Positions 8,716 through 17,958 of a stretch of DNA of 64,000 bases are shown one piece after another. The DNA is taken from assembly GCA_039985655.1 (NCBI GenBank), contig JBDWSF010000035.1, forward strand, positions 107,845-171,844, written 5' to 3'. Both the position numbers and the translations under genes were made by a program. Positions within the stretch are counted from its first letter, which is position 1. Each line of letters begins with the position of its first letter. The notes beneath the pieces are model-generated. The model did no database searches, was not told where the DNA came from, and worked only from the letters and a program-made list of their open reading frames with translations. This DNA comes from Postechiella sp039985655 (GTDB taxonomy: Bacteria; Bacteroidota; Bacteroidia; Flavobacteriales; Flavobacteriaceae).

Positions 8716-8931
8716 GGGCAGTATGGAATGTATTATTGTTCGCCTTAAGTTTTGTGAGATTCTGCAATCATGACAAGACGTTATAGTTGGCGTTAAAAAC
8801 TACAAAGAAGCGTAGTACAAGTGCTTGCACCAAATTTAATTACAGAAAACCGTCCAACGATTGGGGGTTTTATTAAAAACCAAGGTTATAAAATAGCCTT
8901 GATAGGGAAATGGCACCTTAATTTCCTGTAA
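8716..8931 (+). pseudogene. Decayed sulfatase (S1 family) fragment
   Basis: In one frame, with stops in place of residues, the sequence reads QYGMYYCSP, then SAIMTRRYSWR, a stop at 8794-8796, then KLQRSVVQVLAPNLI and RPTIGGFIKNQGYKIALIGK followed by WHLNF and TAA at 8929-8931. This is the active-site region of an arylsulfatase: the C-S-P-x-R formylglycine site (here interrupted by two stops), the MTGRYxWR element and GKWHL. The N-terminus and the rest of the protein are gone. Intact sulfatase DNA lies 3 kb downstream, so an earlier, larger sulfated-glycan locus probably decayed here. Confidence 0.75.
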
Positions 8932-9126
8932 TTCTACATTTATAATCCATAAGAAAAGAATCTAATTAACATTTTAACACGATAATTCGGGGTTATATCT
9001 TTCTTTTTTTATTCAATTGTAACAAAATGTACGAAAAAACAAATAAAAAAAGAGAAATAATCATGGTTTATTTAAATATAAATATAAACTTTGTTAGTAA
9101 CACTAACCAATTTAACATTTAAAACT

Positions 9127-11676
9127 ATGCAAAAATTAAAAACCATTTTTTTATTTCTACCACTTTTTTTATTTGTGACTAAAGTTGAAGCACAATATTT
9201 ATGGTACGAAAACGAGACAGAAACCGAGGCCATTTTGCTCACTAACAGTAAATTTGGTGTTTTTACTACAAATGAAACGAATCCAGATACCAATGGAGAA
9301 AACACAAATTCACTATGTTCTAAATTTATAAGACAAGCATCAAAAAGCAAAGGTTTCACTTATTATGATCTACAACAACCAATAGAGACCGCTATAGAAT
9401 ATACAATAAATCTAAAAGGATATATAGATGTCACTTCAGCAAATTTGTCATCTAGTCCCAAACGTTTAAGACTCTATCTAAAAAACACAACTACTGGAGA
9501 TTTAAAATACAAACAAATCAATTTCACAGATGGTCAAGTCTGGGAGAATTTTTCATTTGTATTTAATGCTAGTGATTTCAAAGCAAATGGATTGGCCAAT
9601 GGAGGTTATAATCAAGTTTATATAGGTTATGGAAACGGAATATCTTCTAACACAGAAATAACCTATTATGTGGATCAAATCTATGGTACAACAGACCAAA
9701 AAGCCTTTAACACTACCGCACAATCACTTCAAGGGTCTTGGGGGGCTCGTTTATATGTTCGAGGTGGTGAAGATTTAGACAACTATGTTGAAACTGTTTC
9801 GAATGGTGGCAAAGGCTATGATTATTTAGAAGGAGCTCAAGAAATGATAAGCAGTTATCCTACAATGGGGCATGTAATAACCAATGCTACGAACAATGCA
9901 AATTCACAATTATGGACTTTAAGAACAAACGAAAATGTAGATGCTGTAATGGGAGCTTCAGGTTCAGTAGTAGATGAAGAATTTGTACCTAGTTTAACTA
10001 ACGAACAAGTTATTATTGATGTGATTAATGAATTTAAAAATGCAAATAAAAAAGTAATTCTATATTTAAATTCTTTGAGTCCTGCAGATAGAGCAACAAC
10101 AGAAGGGGCAACAGCGTGGAACAACTATGTAGATACTTATTTTGCTGGTAACCAACATGCTGCATGGATGGACTATTGCGAGGGTTACATAAAACGTTTT
10201 GAAGAACTAGGGGTAGATGGATACTGGATTGATGCGTTTGGAAGTTACAATAGAAATAATAGTCTTGGAAGCAATGATGTTAATAGCACGATTGCTCAAA
10301 GAGACGAATTTATACAAATGATACGCAATGTAGATCCAGATGTTTTGATTGCAGCAAACTTTGATAAAGAATATTTCACGGATAGTAATGGCGATCATAT
10401 AAAGGTTGATACTGATGGAGTTGAAGATCCTGATGAAACTGATTATAAGATCATAAAATTGGCAGCCAAAGACCCTTGGTCTGACATGACTGGAGGACAT
10501 ATAACTCCTCTAGGACAAGGAGCACCACCAAATTCTTGGGCATATGAAGAGTTTGCTGTTCCAGATATTCAAGCATCAGCAACATCATCATATGATGGCT
10601 CTAAATTAACAGTAAAACATTTATTTCTACCTATAAGATCAACTTGGTCTAGTGAAAGATCTGATTTAATGTTTGATGGAGAACAAGCTTATAGATTTGT
10701 GAAAAATATTACTGATGCTGGAGGAACCGTTACATTTTCAACCACAACAGATACAGATGGCACTACCATGGAAGATGAGGAAACTGTGTTAAAGTTTGTA
10801 GATCAAGAACTTACATCCAATGCAGCTGCATCACAATATGTTCGTCCTTTAGGAGCTTTTCTTGTTGGAGAAGAACAAATATATCCTTGGTATGAAAACG
10901 AAGATGGTACAATAACTGATTACATTACAGTTGAAAGTACAACACACGGTACAACTACAGAAGACTTTTCTAATCCTTTTCAAACTGGTATTAACACAAG
11001 TAATACAGTAAATAAATTTGAAAGATCTGCAGGTTCAACATCTAGAATTTACTTCGATTTACCAAATCCAATTACAGATCTCTCATCACTTAAAATATCT
11101 TTAGATGCTTTTGTAAACAATGCTAATCCAGCAAATGTAGATTCTAGGATTCGCGTTTTTCTATTCAATACTACTTTAAATACGAGAGTTTATAAGCAAA
11201 TTAGCTTATCCGCGGGGAAAACTTGGGAGAACCTAGAGTTTGATTTTAGTGATCAAGGTACTTATCCTGACGGGTATGATCAAATGGCAATAGGATTTGC
11301 AAATGGAGATTCTTCTGGTGCAACTACAATCTATTATGTTGATAATGTAAAAGGGGCAATCAATCAATACGTTATTGCAGCGACAGCAAGCAGCAAATCT
11401 GTAAAAACTTCTACGAAACTCATTTCTATTGATGAACCTCAGTTAGAACAGGTAAACTCACCACTTAAGTTATATCCAAACCCTGTAACAAATTCTTTTA
11501 AAATGTCTAAAGAGTTTAAATCTGTATCTATTTATACAATTACTGGTAAAAAACTATTAGAATTTTCTGATAGCCAAAGCGATTTTGATGTTTCTAATCT
11601 TAAATCTGGATTTTATATACTTAGAGCTAATAATAGCGAAGGCAATAGTGAAGTACTTAAGTTTATAAAAAAATAA
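9127..11676 (+). CDS. Secreted glycoside-hydrolase-like enzyme with two carbohydrate-binding-like modules and a T9SS sorting domain
   Basis: The ATG at 9127 gives a clean signal peptide (MQKLKTIFLFLPLFLFVTKV, cleavage near EAQ); the in-frame start 36 bases upstream would put charged residues ahead of it. The 849-residue protein has a first beta-sandwich-like module (about 25-205), a central barrel-like domain (about 215-595) with GVDGYWIDAFGSY around W367 and D369, a second copy of the beta-sandwich module (about 600-760), and a C-terminal T9SS type A domain starting LKLYPNPV. The two modules share WYENE near the start, the (Y)KQI-(W)ENL/F core and the TIYYVD end. The overall design suggests cell-surface or secreted polysaccharide cleavage. 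The family could not be assigned; D369 is only a candidate catalytic residue. Confidence 0.75.
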   Translation: MQKLKTIFLFLPLFLFVTKVEAQYLWYENETETEAILLTNSKFGVFTTNETNPDTNGENTNSLCSKFIRQASKSKGFTYYDLQQPIETAIEYTINLKGYIDVTSANLSSSPKRLRLYLKNTTTGDLKYKQINFTDGQVWENFSFVFNASDFKANGLANGGYNQVYIGYGNGISSNTEITYYVDQIYGTTDQKAFNTTAQSLQGSWGARLYVRGGEDLDNYVETVSNGGKGYDYLEGAQEMISSYPTMGHVITNATNNANSQLWTLRTNENVDAVMGASGSVVDEEFVPSLTNEQVIIDVINEFKNANKKVILYLNSLSPADRATTEGATAWNNYVDTYFAGNQHAAWMDYCEGYIKRFEELGVDGYWIDAFGSYNRNNSLGSNDVNSTIAQRDEFIQMIRNVDPDVLIAANFDKEYFTDSNGDHIKVDTDGVEDPDETDYKIIKLAAKDPWSDMTGGHITPLGQGAPPNSWAYEEFAVPDIQASATSSYDGSKLTVKHLFLPIRSTWSSERSDLMFDGEQAYRFVKNITDAGGTVTFSTTTDTDGTTMEDEETVLKFVDQELTSNAAASQYVRPLGAFLVGEEQIYPWYENEDGTITDYITVESTTHGTTTEDFSNPFQTGINTSNTVNKFERSAGSTSRIYFDLPNPITDLSSLKISLDAFVNNANPANVDSRIRVFLFNTTLNTRVYKQISLSAGKTWENLEFDFSDQGTYPDGYDQMAIGFANGDSSGATTIYYVDNVKGAINQYVIAATASSKSVKTSTKLISIDEPQLEQVNSPLKLYPNPVTNSFKMSKEFKSVSIYTITGKKLLEFSDSQSDFDVSNLKSGFYILRANNSEGNSEVLKFIKK

Positions 11677-11721
11677 ATTATTTATGTACTAATACTAGAA
11701 ACTGATTTTAATAGATTTAAT

Positions 11722-11764
11722 CTGAGTTAGACTTAAGAGAAATAGTTTTATGTCTAACTTAGGT
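11722..11764. repeat. Imperfect inverted repeat, also present once at 23266
   Basis: CTGAGTTAGACTTAAGA at 11722-11738 pairs imperfectly with TTATGTCTAACTTAG at 11748-11762, giving a hairpin after the hydrolase gene. The first arm recurs as CTGAGTTAGACATAAGA at 23266-23282 (16 of 17 bases). It may terminate transcription or be the end of a decayed element. The rest of the 320-base gap up to the sulfatase gene holds only the hairpin at 11921-11949. Confidence 0.45.
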
Positions 11765-11920
11765 TATTTATTTCAAATAATATCTGATTGTAAATTTAGA
11801 TAACACTATAAGAGATCATTGTATTAACCATCATAATTAAGACTATATAGAAATATATTGCTAGAGAGTTACTTTTTGATTAGTATAAGTTATTTTTTGG
11901 TTGAATACAGACAAAATAAA

Positions 11921-11949
11921 GAATCCCCGACGCAGAGCGTCGAGGAATT
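11921..11949. repeat. REP-like palindromic hairpin
   Basis: The sequence GAATCCCCGACGC, AGA, GCGTCGAGGAATT forms a GC-rich hairpin with a perfect CGACGC/GCGTCG core and one bulge. It stands out from the AT-rich surroundings. Similar compact palindromes accompany REP-associated (RAYT/Y1) transposases; no such transposase gene is in this window, so the link is only a resemblance. Confidence 0.55.
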
Positions 11950-11995
11950 ATAAGATTAAACTTTCTAAAATATTACCTTTACTTAAAATAATTTA

Positions 11996-14581
11996 ATGAT
12001 GAGAAATAATACCCTACTTTATTTATTTAGTATATTTTTTTTACAACAGATATATGGTCAAGATATTATTAAACCAAATGTTATAATTTTTTATGTTGAT
12101 GATTTAGGTTGGCAAGACACTAATCTTAATAACACAGGAAACCCAGTACCTTGGCAAACTCCCAAGATGGAAGCTTTAGCTGCCGATGGCGCTAAGTTTT
12201 CGCAAGCCTATTCTCCTGCACCAACTTGTGCACCATCTAGAGGAGGCGTGTTAAGTGGTAAGCACCCTATTAAAACAAATTTAATTCAAGTATCTGGTGG
12301 TGGCTTACCTAAATTAAAGAACTCGCAACTTGATAATAAACTTATAAGCCCTTATGTTCCAAAAAGATTGGATGTTAGTGAGTATACAATAGCCCAAGCT
12401 TTAAGTGCTAATGGGTACCATACAGGTCACGTTGGTAAATGGCATGTTGAAGGAGAAAATGGTTTTCCTATAGCTGTAGATCAAGGTTTTGATACAGCAT
12501 TTACTAGCAGAGGTGTGCAACAAAATATGGGCGATAGATTTGATATTTCAAATTTTGGTGGGAATGATCCAAATTACCCTTTAGATGCTGATGGAATACC
12601 ATATGATTCAGTTACGGATGAAGCCGTAGCGTATATAGAGGATAGAGTAAATGCTAATGGTGGAACAGGTGAACCTTTTTTCTTATATATGGCGACTTGG
12701 TTGGTGCATACACCTGTTCAAACTAGAGATCTACCAATGTTACAGGCTATAACTCAAACATTAGTGAATGCTGGTGAAATAGATCCAAATGATCTTGATC
12801 CTGTTACTCTTATACCAACTAATACGACACCTTTAACTGCGGCTGGAGAACATAATCCATTTTATGGAGCTATGGTTCAAACAGTAGATTGGAGTTTAGG
12901 TAAGGTCGTTGATTATTTAAAAGTAACTGATGACCCAAGACATCCTGGAATGAAATTATTTGATACAACTTATATTATATTTTCATCAGATAATGGAGCT
13001 TCAGAACAAAATAAGGTGAATGGTGTTTTTGAAGTTGTAGCTGATAACTTCCCTTTAGATTTAGGAAAAACAGCTTCTAAAGAAGGTGGTATTCGTGTTC
13101 CTATGATAGTAACTGGCCCAGACATTCCAGTAGCTGAATATAGCAATGTTGTTAATGGTTTAGATTTTTACCCAACAGTTTTATCTTTAACAGGAACAAC
13201 TGTAGCTAGCAATATTTCTGATGAGTTTAGCGGTGCAGATTTAAGCGATTTACTAAAAGGAAATAATACCATAGTAGAACAAACAATAGGTGGTGTAACA
13301 AGTGAAAGAACAGATCTTTTTTGGCATTATGCTCATACAGGTAGTGATGAGAGATCGAAAACATCTATTAGGAGAGGTAATTATAAATTATATAAAAAGT
13401 TTATTGATAATACTTACGAAGCCTATCAATTATATGATGGAGGAGATGTTTTTGTTGATATAAATGAACAAACAGATGTCATAAATACGATGCCTACATC
13501 AATAAAAAATGATATGATAGCCACATTAGAAGCTTTTATAGTAGATAATGATGGAAGAATACCAGCATGGAATCCTGATTACGCTGAACCTGATGGGCCT
13601 TTACCAAACCAAGGTCTAGTCCCAGCAATAGCTTCGTTAACTTATAGTCAAGCTACAGGCTCTGCTACATTAATGATAGAAGATGATGCAGCAAAAGCAG
13701 CAATTAGTTATGGTCATTTATTGTATAGACTAAATGAAGTAAATGAAGAATGGTTTGAAGCTGGAGTAGTAACTATAAACGGTAATACAATAACTGCAGA
13801 TGTACCATCTGATGCCTATAAAATTGCGTTTAATTTAAGAGATGAAAATAATTTCTTAGTGTTGTCAGATGAATTAGAAATTGTTAATATCATTCAAATA
13901 ACACTTAATGTAGTAGATGAAGTACAACTATTTGAACCAGAAAGTACTGATGTATATGGTGAGTTAGTAGGAAATACAATAGTAAGGCCTACATATCTTC
14001 AAATGATAACTGAAGGAGGTGGAGATGGAGTTAATTTTAATGTAGCAGCTACTGAATCTGTAGCGTGTGTAAAGATTGCATTTAGTACAAGATCTAAAGC
14101 AGGAGATACTGCAAACTTCGATATTACTGTTGGTGGTGTAACTCAAAGTTTTGAGTACATAAGTACTAGTGATACAAACGACGAGATTTTTGAATTTAAT
14201 ACTCCTATAACATTTACTGAAACAGCTCAATCAATGGGATTTATATTAACTGGACTTACAAATTCGGATGCACCTACTACTACACCAAGATTTAGAATTT
14301 ATGATATTACATTCCATTTAGATTTAAGTACTTTAAGAGTTGAAGACTTAAAAGATAAGAGTCAGGAATTAATGGTATTCCCTAATCCAGTTAAAGGTGT
14401 TTTTAACCTTAGTAAAGAGGTAGAATCAGGCGTTTTGTATAACTTGAATGGAGCTAAATCATATGAATTTAGTAATAAGCATAGCGATATTGATATATCA
14501 CATTTACAGTCGGGTATATATATATTAAATGTGATGTATAAGGATGGCAGCAAAAAATATATGAAATTATTAAAAGAATAA
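11996..14581 (+). CDS. Secreted S1-family sulfatase with T9SS sorting domain
   Basis: The enzyme hydrolyses sulfate esters, most likely on a sulfated algal polysaccharide or its oligosaccharides. The 861-residue protein starts with a signal peptide ending at IYGQ; two adjacent ATGs (11996, 11999) are equally possible. The sulfatase domain shows NVIIFYVDDLGWQD (metal-binding Asp pair), the formylglycine motif CAPSR with C78 (Cys-type, needing a formylglycine-modifying enzyme not in this window), HVGKWHVEG and the SSDNGA/GKTASKEGG region. From about residue 540 extra beta-rich modules follow, ending in a T9SS domain starting LMVFPNPV. It follows the hydrolase at 9127 and probably works with it outside the cell. 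Confidence 0.9.
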   Translation: MMRNNTLLYLFSIFFLQQIYGQDIIKPNVIIFYVDDLGWQDTNLNNTGNPVPWQTPKMEALAADGAKFSQAYSPAPTCAPSRGGVLSGKHPIKTNLIQVSGGGLPKLKNSQLDNKLISPYVPKRLDVSEYTIAQALSANGYHTGHVGKWHVEGENGFPIAVDQGFDTAFTSRGVQQNMGDRFDISNFGGNDPNYPLDADGIPYDSVTDEAVAYIEDRVNANGGTGEPFFLYMATWLVHTPVQTRDLPMLQAITQTLVNAGEIDPNDLDPVTLIPTNTTPLTAAGEHNPFYGAMVQTVDWSLGKVVDYLKVTDDPRHPGMKLFDTTYIIFSSDNGASEQNKVNGVFEVVADNFPLDLGKTASKEGGIRVPMIVTGPDIPVAEYSNVVNGLDFYPTVLSLTGTTVASNISDEFSGADLSDLLKGNNTIVEQTIGGVTSERTDLFWHYAHTGSDERSKTSIRRGNYKLYKKFIDNTYEAYQLYDGGDVFVDINEQTDVINTMPTSIKNDMIATLEAFIVDNDGRIPAWNPDYAEPDGPLPNQGLVPAIASLTYSQATGSATLMIEDDAAKAAISYGHLLYRLNEVNEEWFEAGVVTINGNTITADVPSDAYKIAFNLRDENNFLVLSDELEIVNIIQITLNVVDEVQLFEPESTDVYGELVGNTIVRPTYLQMITEGGGDGVNFNVAATESVACVKIAFSTRSKAGDTANFDITVGGVTQSFEYISTSDTNDEIFEFNTPITFTETAQSMGFILTGLTNSDAPTTTPRFRIYDITFHLDLSTLRVEDLKDKSQELMVFPNPVKGVFNLSKEVESGVLYNLNGAKSYEFSNKHSDIDISHLQSGIYILNVMYKDGSKKYMKLLKE

Positions 14582-14629
14582 ACTCAATCTTCTGGAACTT
14601 AAAGTAGCCCTTTTACAAACGTGGTTCAC

Positions 14630-14739
14630 GTGGAAAGAACAGCAATAAAAGCAATTAATTTATACGACAAAGTAAGATTATGCTTATATTTAGACTGTAA
14701 ACACCGAATATGGTATATGAATTATCAGCGAAAATTTAA
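14630..14739 (+). pseudogene. C-terminal remnant of an IS3-family transposase (OrfB)
   Basis: One frame reads VERTAIKAINLYDKVR and continues with LCLYLD. After a frameshift the next frame reads TPNMVYELSAKI and stops at 14737-14739. Together these match the end of IS3-family OrfB integrase cores (AIxxYNxxRPHxxLxxxTPNxVY). Everything upstream of this tail is missing. It lies between the sulfatase and the repeat-protein gene, further evidence of transposition and decay. Confidence 0.6.
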
Positions 14740-14793
14740 TTTTAACCTGTAGCCATATTTCAGGACTAGACACAGTATATTAAATTTTATAAA

Positions 14794-16413
14794 ATGCCAA
14801 ATCACCTACTGATTGATATGAAAAATAAATTATTTAAACAAAGAAAACTGCATCATAGAAATATTGTTTTTTATGTGTTACTATTTATGATCTCTTTTAC
14901 TTACGCACAAGTCAGTGTAGGAAATACAGACCCACAAGCTACTTTAGATATTACTGCATCTAATCAAACCGCACCATCAAATGAAGATGGAATATTAATT
15001 CCTAGAGTTGATGATTTTCCAGTAACAAACCCTACAGTTGCCCAACAAGGAATGCTTATTTACCTTACAACAACGGTTGGTTTAAATTCTAAAGGTTTTT
15101 ATCACTGGGACCAAATGACAACGAGTTGGATTAGACTTACAAGTATTGAAAAATTAAACGATCTTTCTGATGGAAAATCTGATGTAGATGGCTCTGAAGA
15201 TGGTTCTTCTATTTTTATTGGAATTGGAGCTGGGCTAGTTGATGACAGTAGTGATAATCAAAATGTAGGTATAGGTTTTGGGTCATTACAAGCGAATACA
15301 GGAGGTCAAAATAATGCTGCTTTAGGTTATGAAACTCTAAGAGACAATACTGGTAATAATAACTCAGCTTTTGGATGGTACGCATTGCGAGTAAATACCA
15401 ATGGAGTAGGGAATTCCGCTTTTGGAAAAAGAGCTTTAGAAGATAACCAAACAGCAGATCAAAATACAGCAATTGGAGCTGATGTATTAAGAGATAATAC
15501 TCTTGGTGCTCAAAATACAGCGGTTGGAAATGGGGCAATGTTTACTAACACAATAGGAAACTATAATGTTGCTATTGGTAATCAGGCTTTGTACGATAAC
15601 TTATCTGGAGACGAAAATGTTGCGATAGGTAATTTGGCTTTGTACGATAATATAACTGGAGGCGGCAATACAGCAGTTGGTACAGAAGCTTTAACTAACA
15701 ATACAGCAACAGCAGCAGCTGGAAGTAATACAGCTGTTGGATATCATGCTTTACATTTAAATGAAGACGGAATAAACAATACAGGTGTAGGGTACGAAGC
15801 ACTTAATAACAATATAACTAGTACTAATAATACTGCATTTGGTCATGGTGCACTTAAAGAAAACATATCTGGTAACAATACTGCAATTGGCTCATTAGCA
15901 GGAGAATTAATTGCAAATGATGATACTGCTTCGGGCTCTAATGTAATTATTGGTCATTTAGCTGGTAACGAATTAGATGGAAGTAACAATGTTATTATTG
16001 GGCAACAAGCTGGTCGCTATACAATAGGAAATCAAAATGTATTTCTAGGAAAAACAGCTGGTCGTGATAACTTAGGAAATGCTAACGTTTTTATTGGTTA
16101 TAGAGCAGGTCTTAATTCTAGTTTTGATAATAGCGATGAGATCTTAATTATTGAAAATTCAAATACCTCAGTACCATTGATTTATGGAGACTTCGCCAAT
16201 AATAGAGTTGGAATAGACAAAATAGCTACTACACATGCTTTAGAAGTAAATGGTACAACTGAAACTACTCAATATAAACTGTCTGCATTAAATACTGCAC
16301 CTGCTAGCGCTACAGATACTGGTATTATAGGAGAAATAAGAGTTACTACAACGCATATTTATGTTTGTATTGCTGCTAATACTTGGGTAAGGTCTGCATT
16401 AGCAACATGGTAG
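14794..16413 (+). CDS. YadA-head-like repeat surface protein
   Basis: The 539-residue product has an N-terminal hydrophobic signal (VLLFMISFTYA then Q); starts at 14794 or 14818 (MKNKLFKQRK) are both possible. Residues about 140-440 consist of roughly a dozen repeats of 23-26 residues with the pattern NTAIGxxALxxNTxGxxN, typical of left-handed beta-roll heads of trimeric autotransporter adhesins. The C-terminus (EIRVTTTHIYVCIAANTWVR) matches a tail used in many Bacteroidota repeat proteins. There is no YadA anchor, no T9SS domain and no S74 chaperone, so the route to the surface is unclear. A role in adhesion is inferred. Confidence 0.8.
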   Translation: MPNHLLIDMKNKLFKQRKLHHRNIVFYVLLFMISFTYAQVSVGNTDPQATLDITASNQTAPSNEDGILIPRVDDFPVTNPTVAQQGMLIYLTTTVGLNSKGFYHWDQMTTSWIRLTSIEKLNDLSDGKSDVDGSEDGSSIFIGIGAGLVDDSSDNQNVGIGFGSLQANTGGQNNAALGYETLRDNTGNNNSAFGWYALRVNTNGVGNSAFGKRALEDNQTADQNTAIGADVLRDNTLGAQNTAVGNGAMFTNTIGNYNVAIGNQALYDNLSGDENVAIGNLALYDNITGGGNTAVGTEALTNNTATAAAGSNTAVGYHALHLNEDGINNTGVGYEALNNNITSTNNTAFGHGALKENISGNNTAIGSLAGELIANDDTASGSNVIIGHLAGNELDGSNNVIIGQQAGRYTIGNQNVFLGKTAGRDNLGNANVFIGYRAGLNSSFDNSDEILIIENSNTSVPLIYGDFANNRVGIDKIATTHALEVNGTTETTQYKLSALNTAPASATDTGIIGEIRVTTTHIYVCIAANTWVRSALATW

Positions 16414-16564
16414 GTCTATCTAAGTTGGAATTGTGCTTTTTGTATAGTCAATTAAACTCATGTCTATTTAATTAGATTTTGAAATATTTTAATTGGCGGA
16501 TTCAAAAATTCCATATTAAATGGGTATAAAGAGTTTCAAGAAATTGAAACCCTTGTCTATACTA

Positions 16565-16605
16565 GTAGCGGGAATTGGACTCGAACCAGTGACCTTCGGG
16601 TTATG
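16565..16605 (-). pseudogene. 3' fragment of an initiator tRNA-Met gene
   Basis: On the minus strand the sequence TTCATAACCCGAAGG (anticodon loop with CAT), a variable loop, a T arm containing GGTTCGAGTCC and an acceptor strand ending CCCGCTACT match the 3' half of tRNA-fMet. The 5' acceptor strand and D arm are absent beyond 16605. Such 3' fragments are commonly left when an element integrates into a tRNA gene, so this is a candidate att site. Confidence 0.65.
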
Positions 16606-16692
16606 AATCCTACGTCTGTGGATACTAAATAAATTTCACTTTATAAAGTTATAAGAGACCGATACTATAATGTGCGTGTTTGCTATTTGCCA

Positions 16693-17955
16693 TTATTCTA
16701 TTTCCTTTATTTCTTTTTGAATTGCTTTAATAATATTCTCAGGTATTTCTAATTCAGTAGCAAGCGCTGACCATCGAGGAATTAAAGCTTGGACATCTTC
16801 AATAATTCCTTTAGGGTTCTTTATAGAAAATTCTTCAGCAATAGTAAGGATATCTTTAACTGTTAATGAAGTACGCTTACCATTAATGGATAAAGCTCTA
16901 GATGTTGTTTTGAATGTGAATAGTGGATTGAGCGCATAGGTTAAATCGTATGCAGGTCCTAAATTCCAACTATTACTTTCTTTGATATAGATAAAACTAT
17001 GGTTTTTTAAATGGTCGTCTACATTCCTAAAAACTAGATTGAACACCATACGCTTAAATAGTTGCTGTAAATCCTTATGTGGTACTTCTAGTCCTAAAGC
17101 TACCTTAAAAACATTCTCATAAGAAGAGTTTTCTGGTTGACTCTTAAAGTCCCAACCTATTAAACCTGTTACGGTTAATACGTGCTGTTTTTCTCCGTGC
17201 TGTCTATCATATCTAAGTGTTGCAAAATGCTTATTTTCTATCAGCTTAGATTGCATCATATCGACACCAGCTTCTTGCGCTAGTAAATAATAAGCGTACT
17301 CTACTTTTTCTTTGTTGTAGTCATCGCTATCATCAATATGTAACTTTACTAGGTAATGGTTATAGTCTTCACTAATCTCTCGATCACCAGCGATTATTTC
17401 ACCTGTTTTTTTATGTTCAGAAATTAGAATTTTTGGTCTTGCTCCACCTGCAGAAGTTCCTATTTTAAAAACGTTTAATAATGATAATTCGCTTAAATCT
17501 TCTCCTGTAGTATCTTCTTTAAGTTTTAGAATTTTTTCTAAAATATTAATAACATTATCAATGTTTATTTCGGAAGATTGTGGCAATTCTTTGATTGGCT
17601 TATATTCAAGCGCTCCCATACCACGATTTGATACATAAGTCAATTGTTCTAAAGGTGTTATTTTCTGAACACCTTTTGTTGTTAACCATTCTTGAAATAT
17701 AATATTACCAAAGGTATCAGGTAAAGAATCTGCTATCATTGGTGGTAAGCCTTGAAAGGTGTCTTGTTGGTATTCAGTAAATACCTGCGCTGGCTTTATA
17801 CGTTTGAAAATAAAGGGAAAAAATTTTGAGTATTTGCCAGATTCCAAAAATTCAGGATTGTATTGAAAAAATGATTTGCTCTGATCTATGTCATAGCCTA
17901 ATTTCCCAATTTCTTGGCCAAAAGCAATAACGTCTATGATTTTATTTCTAGCCAT
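16693..17955 (-). CDS. hipA: HipA-family serine/threonine kinase toxin
   Basis: HipA toxins phosphorylate aminoacyl-tRNA synthetases (GltX in E. coli) and cause growth arrest and persistence. The 420-residue protein has the N-terminal couple-HipA region, then GTSAGGARPKILIS (Gly/Ser-rich nucleotide region), and the C-terminal kinase core with VFNLVFRNVDDHLKNHSFIY (catalytic DDHxKN) and GPAYDLTYAL. The length matches full-size HipA and no catalytic gap is seen. It lies 3 bases downstream of the HTH antitoxin gene, forming a hipBA operon controlled by the operators at 18226-18283. A tRNA fragment and the tRNA genes flank the pair, in keeping with an acquired module. Confidence 0.9.
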   Translation of the reverse strand: MARNKIIDVIAFGQEIGKLGYDIDQSKSFFQYNPEFLESGKYSKFFPFIFKRIKPAQVFTEYQQDTFQGLPPMIADSLPDTFGNIIFQEWLTTKGVQKITPLEQLTYVSNRGMGALEYKPIKELPQSSEINIDNVINILEKILKLKEDTTGEDLSELSLLNVFKIGTSAGGARPKILISEHKKTGEIIAGDREISEDYNHYLVKLHIDDSDDYNKEKVEYAYYLLAQEAGVDMMQSKLIENKHFATLRYDRQHGEKQHVLTVTGLIGWDFKSQPENSSYENVFKVALGLEVPHKDLQQLFKRMVFNLVFRNVDDHLKNHSFIYIKESNSWNLGPAYDLTYALNPLFTFKTTSRALSINGKRTSLTVKDILTIAEEFSIKNPKGIIEDVQALIPRWSALATELEIPENIIKAIQKEIKEIE

Positions 17956-17958
17956 CTA

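Noticed and set aside
8577..8786. A 69-codon frame in the decayed region
   Set aside because: It merges part of the duplicated segment with out-of-frame sulfatase DNA and has no coherent protein signature.
16533..16550. Hairpin GTTTCAA-GAAA-TTGAAAC as terminator of the repeat-protein gene
   Set aside because: The stem is short, lies 120 bases past the stop codon and lacks a T run on the plus strand; left out of the feature list.
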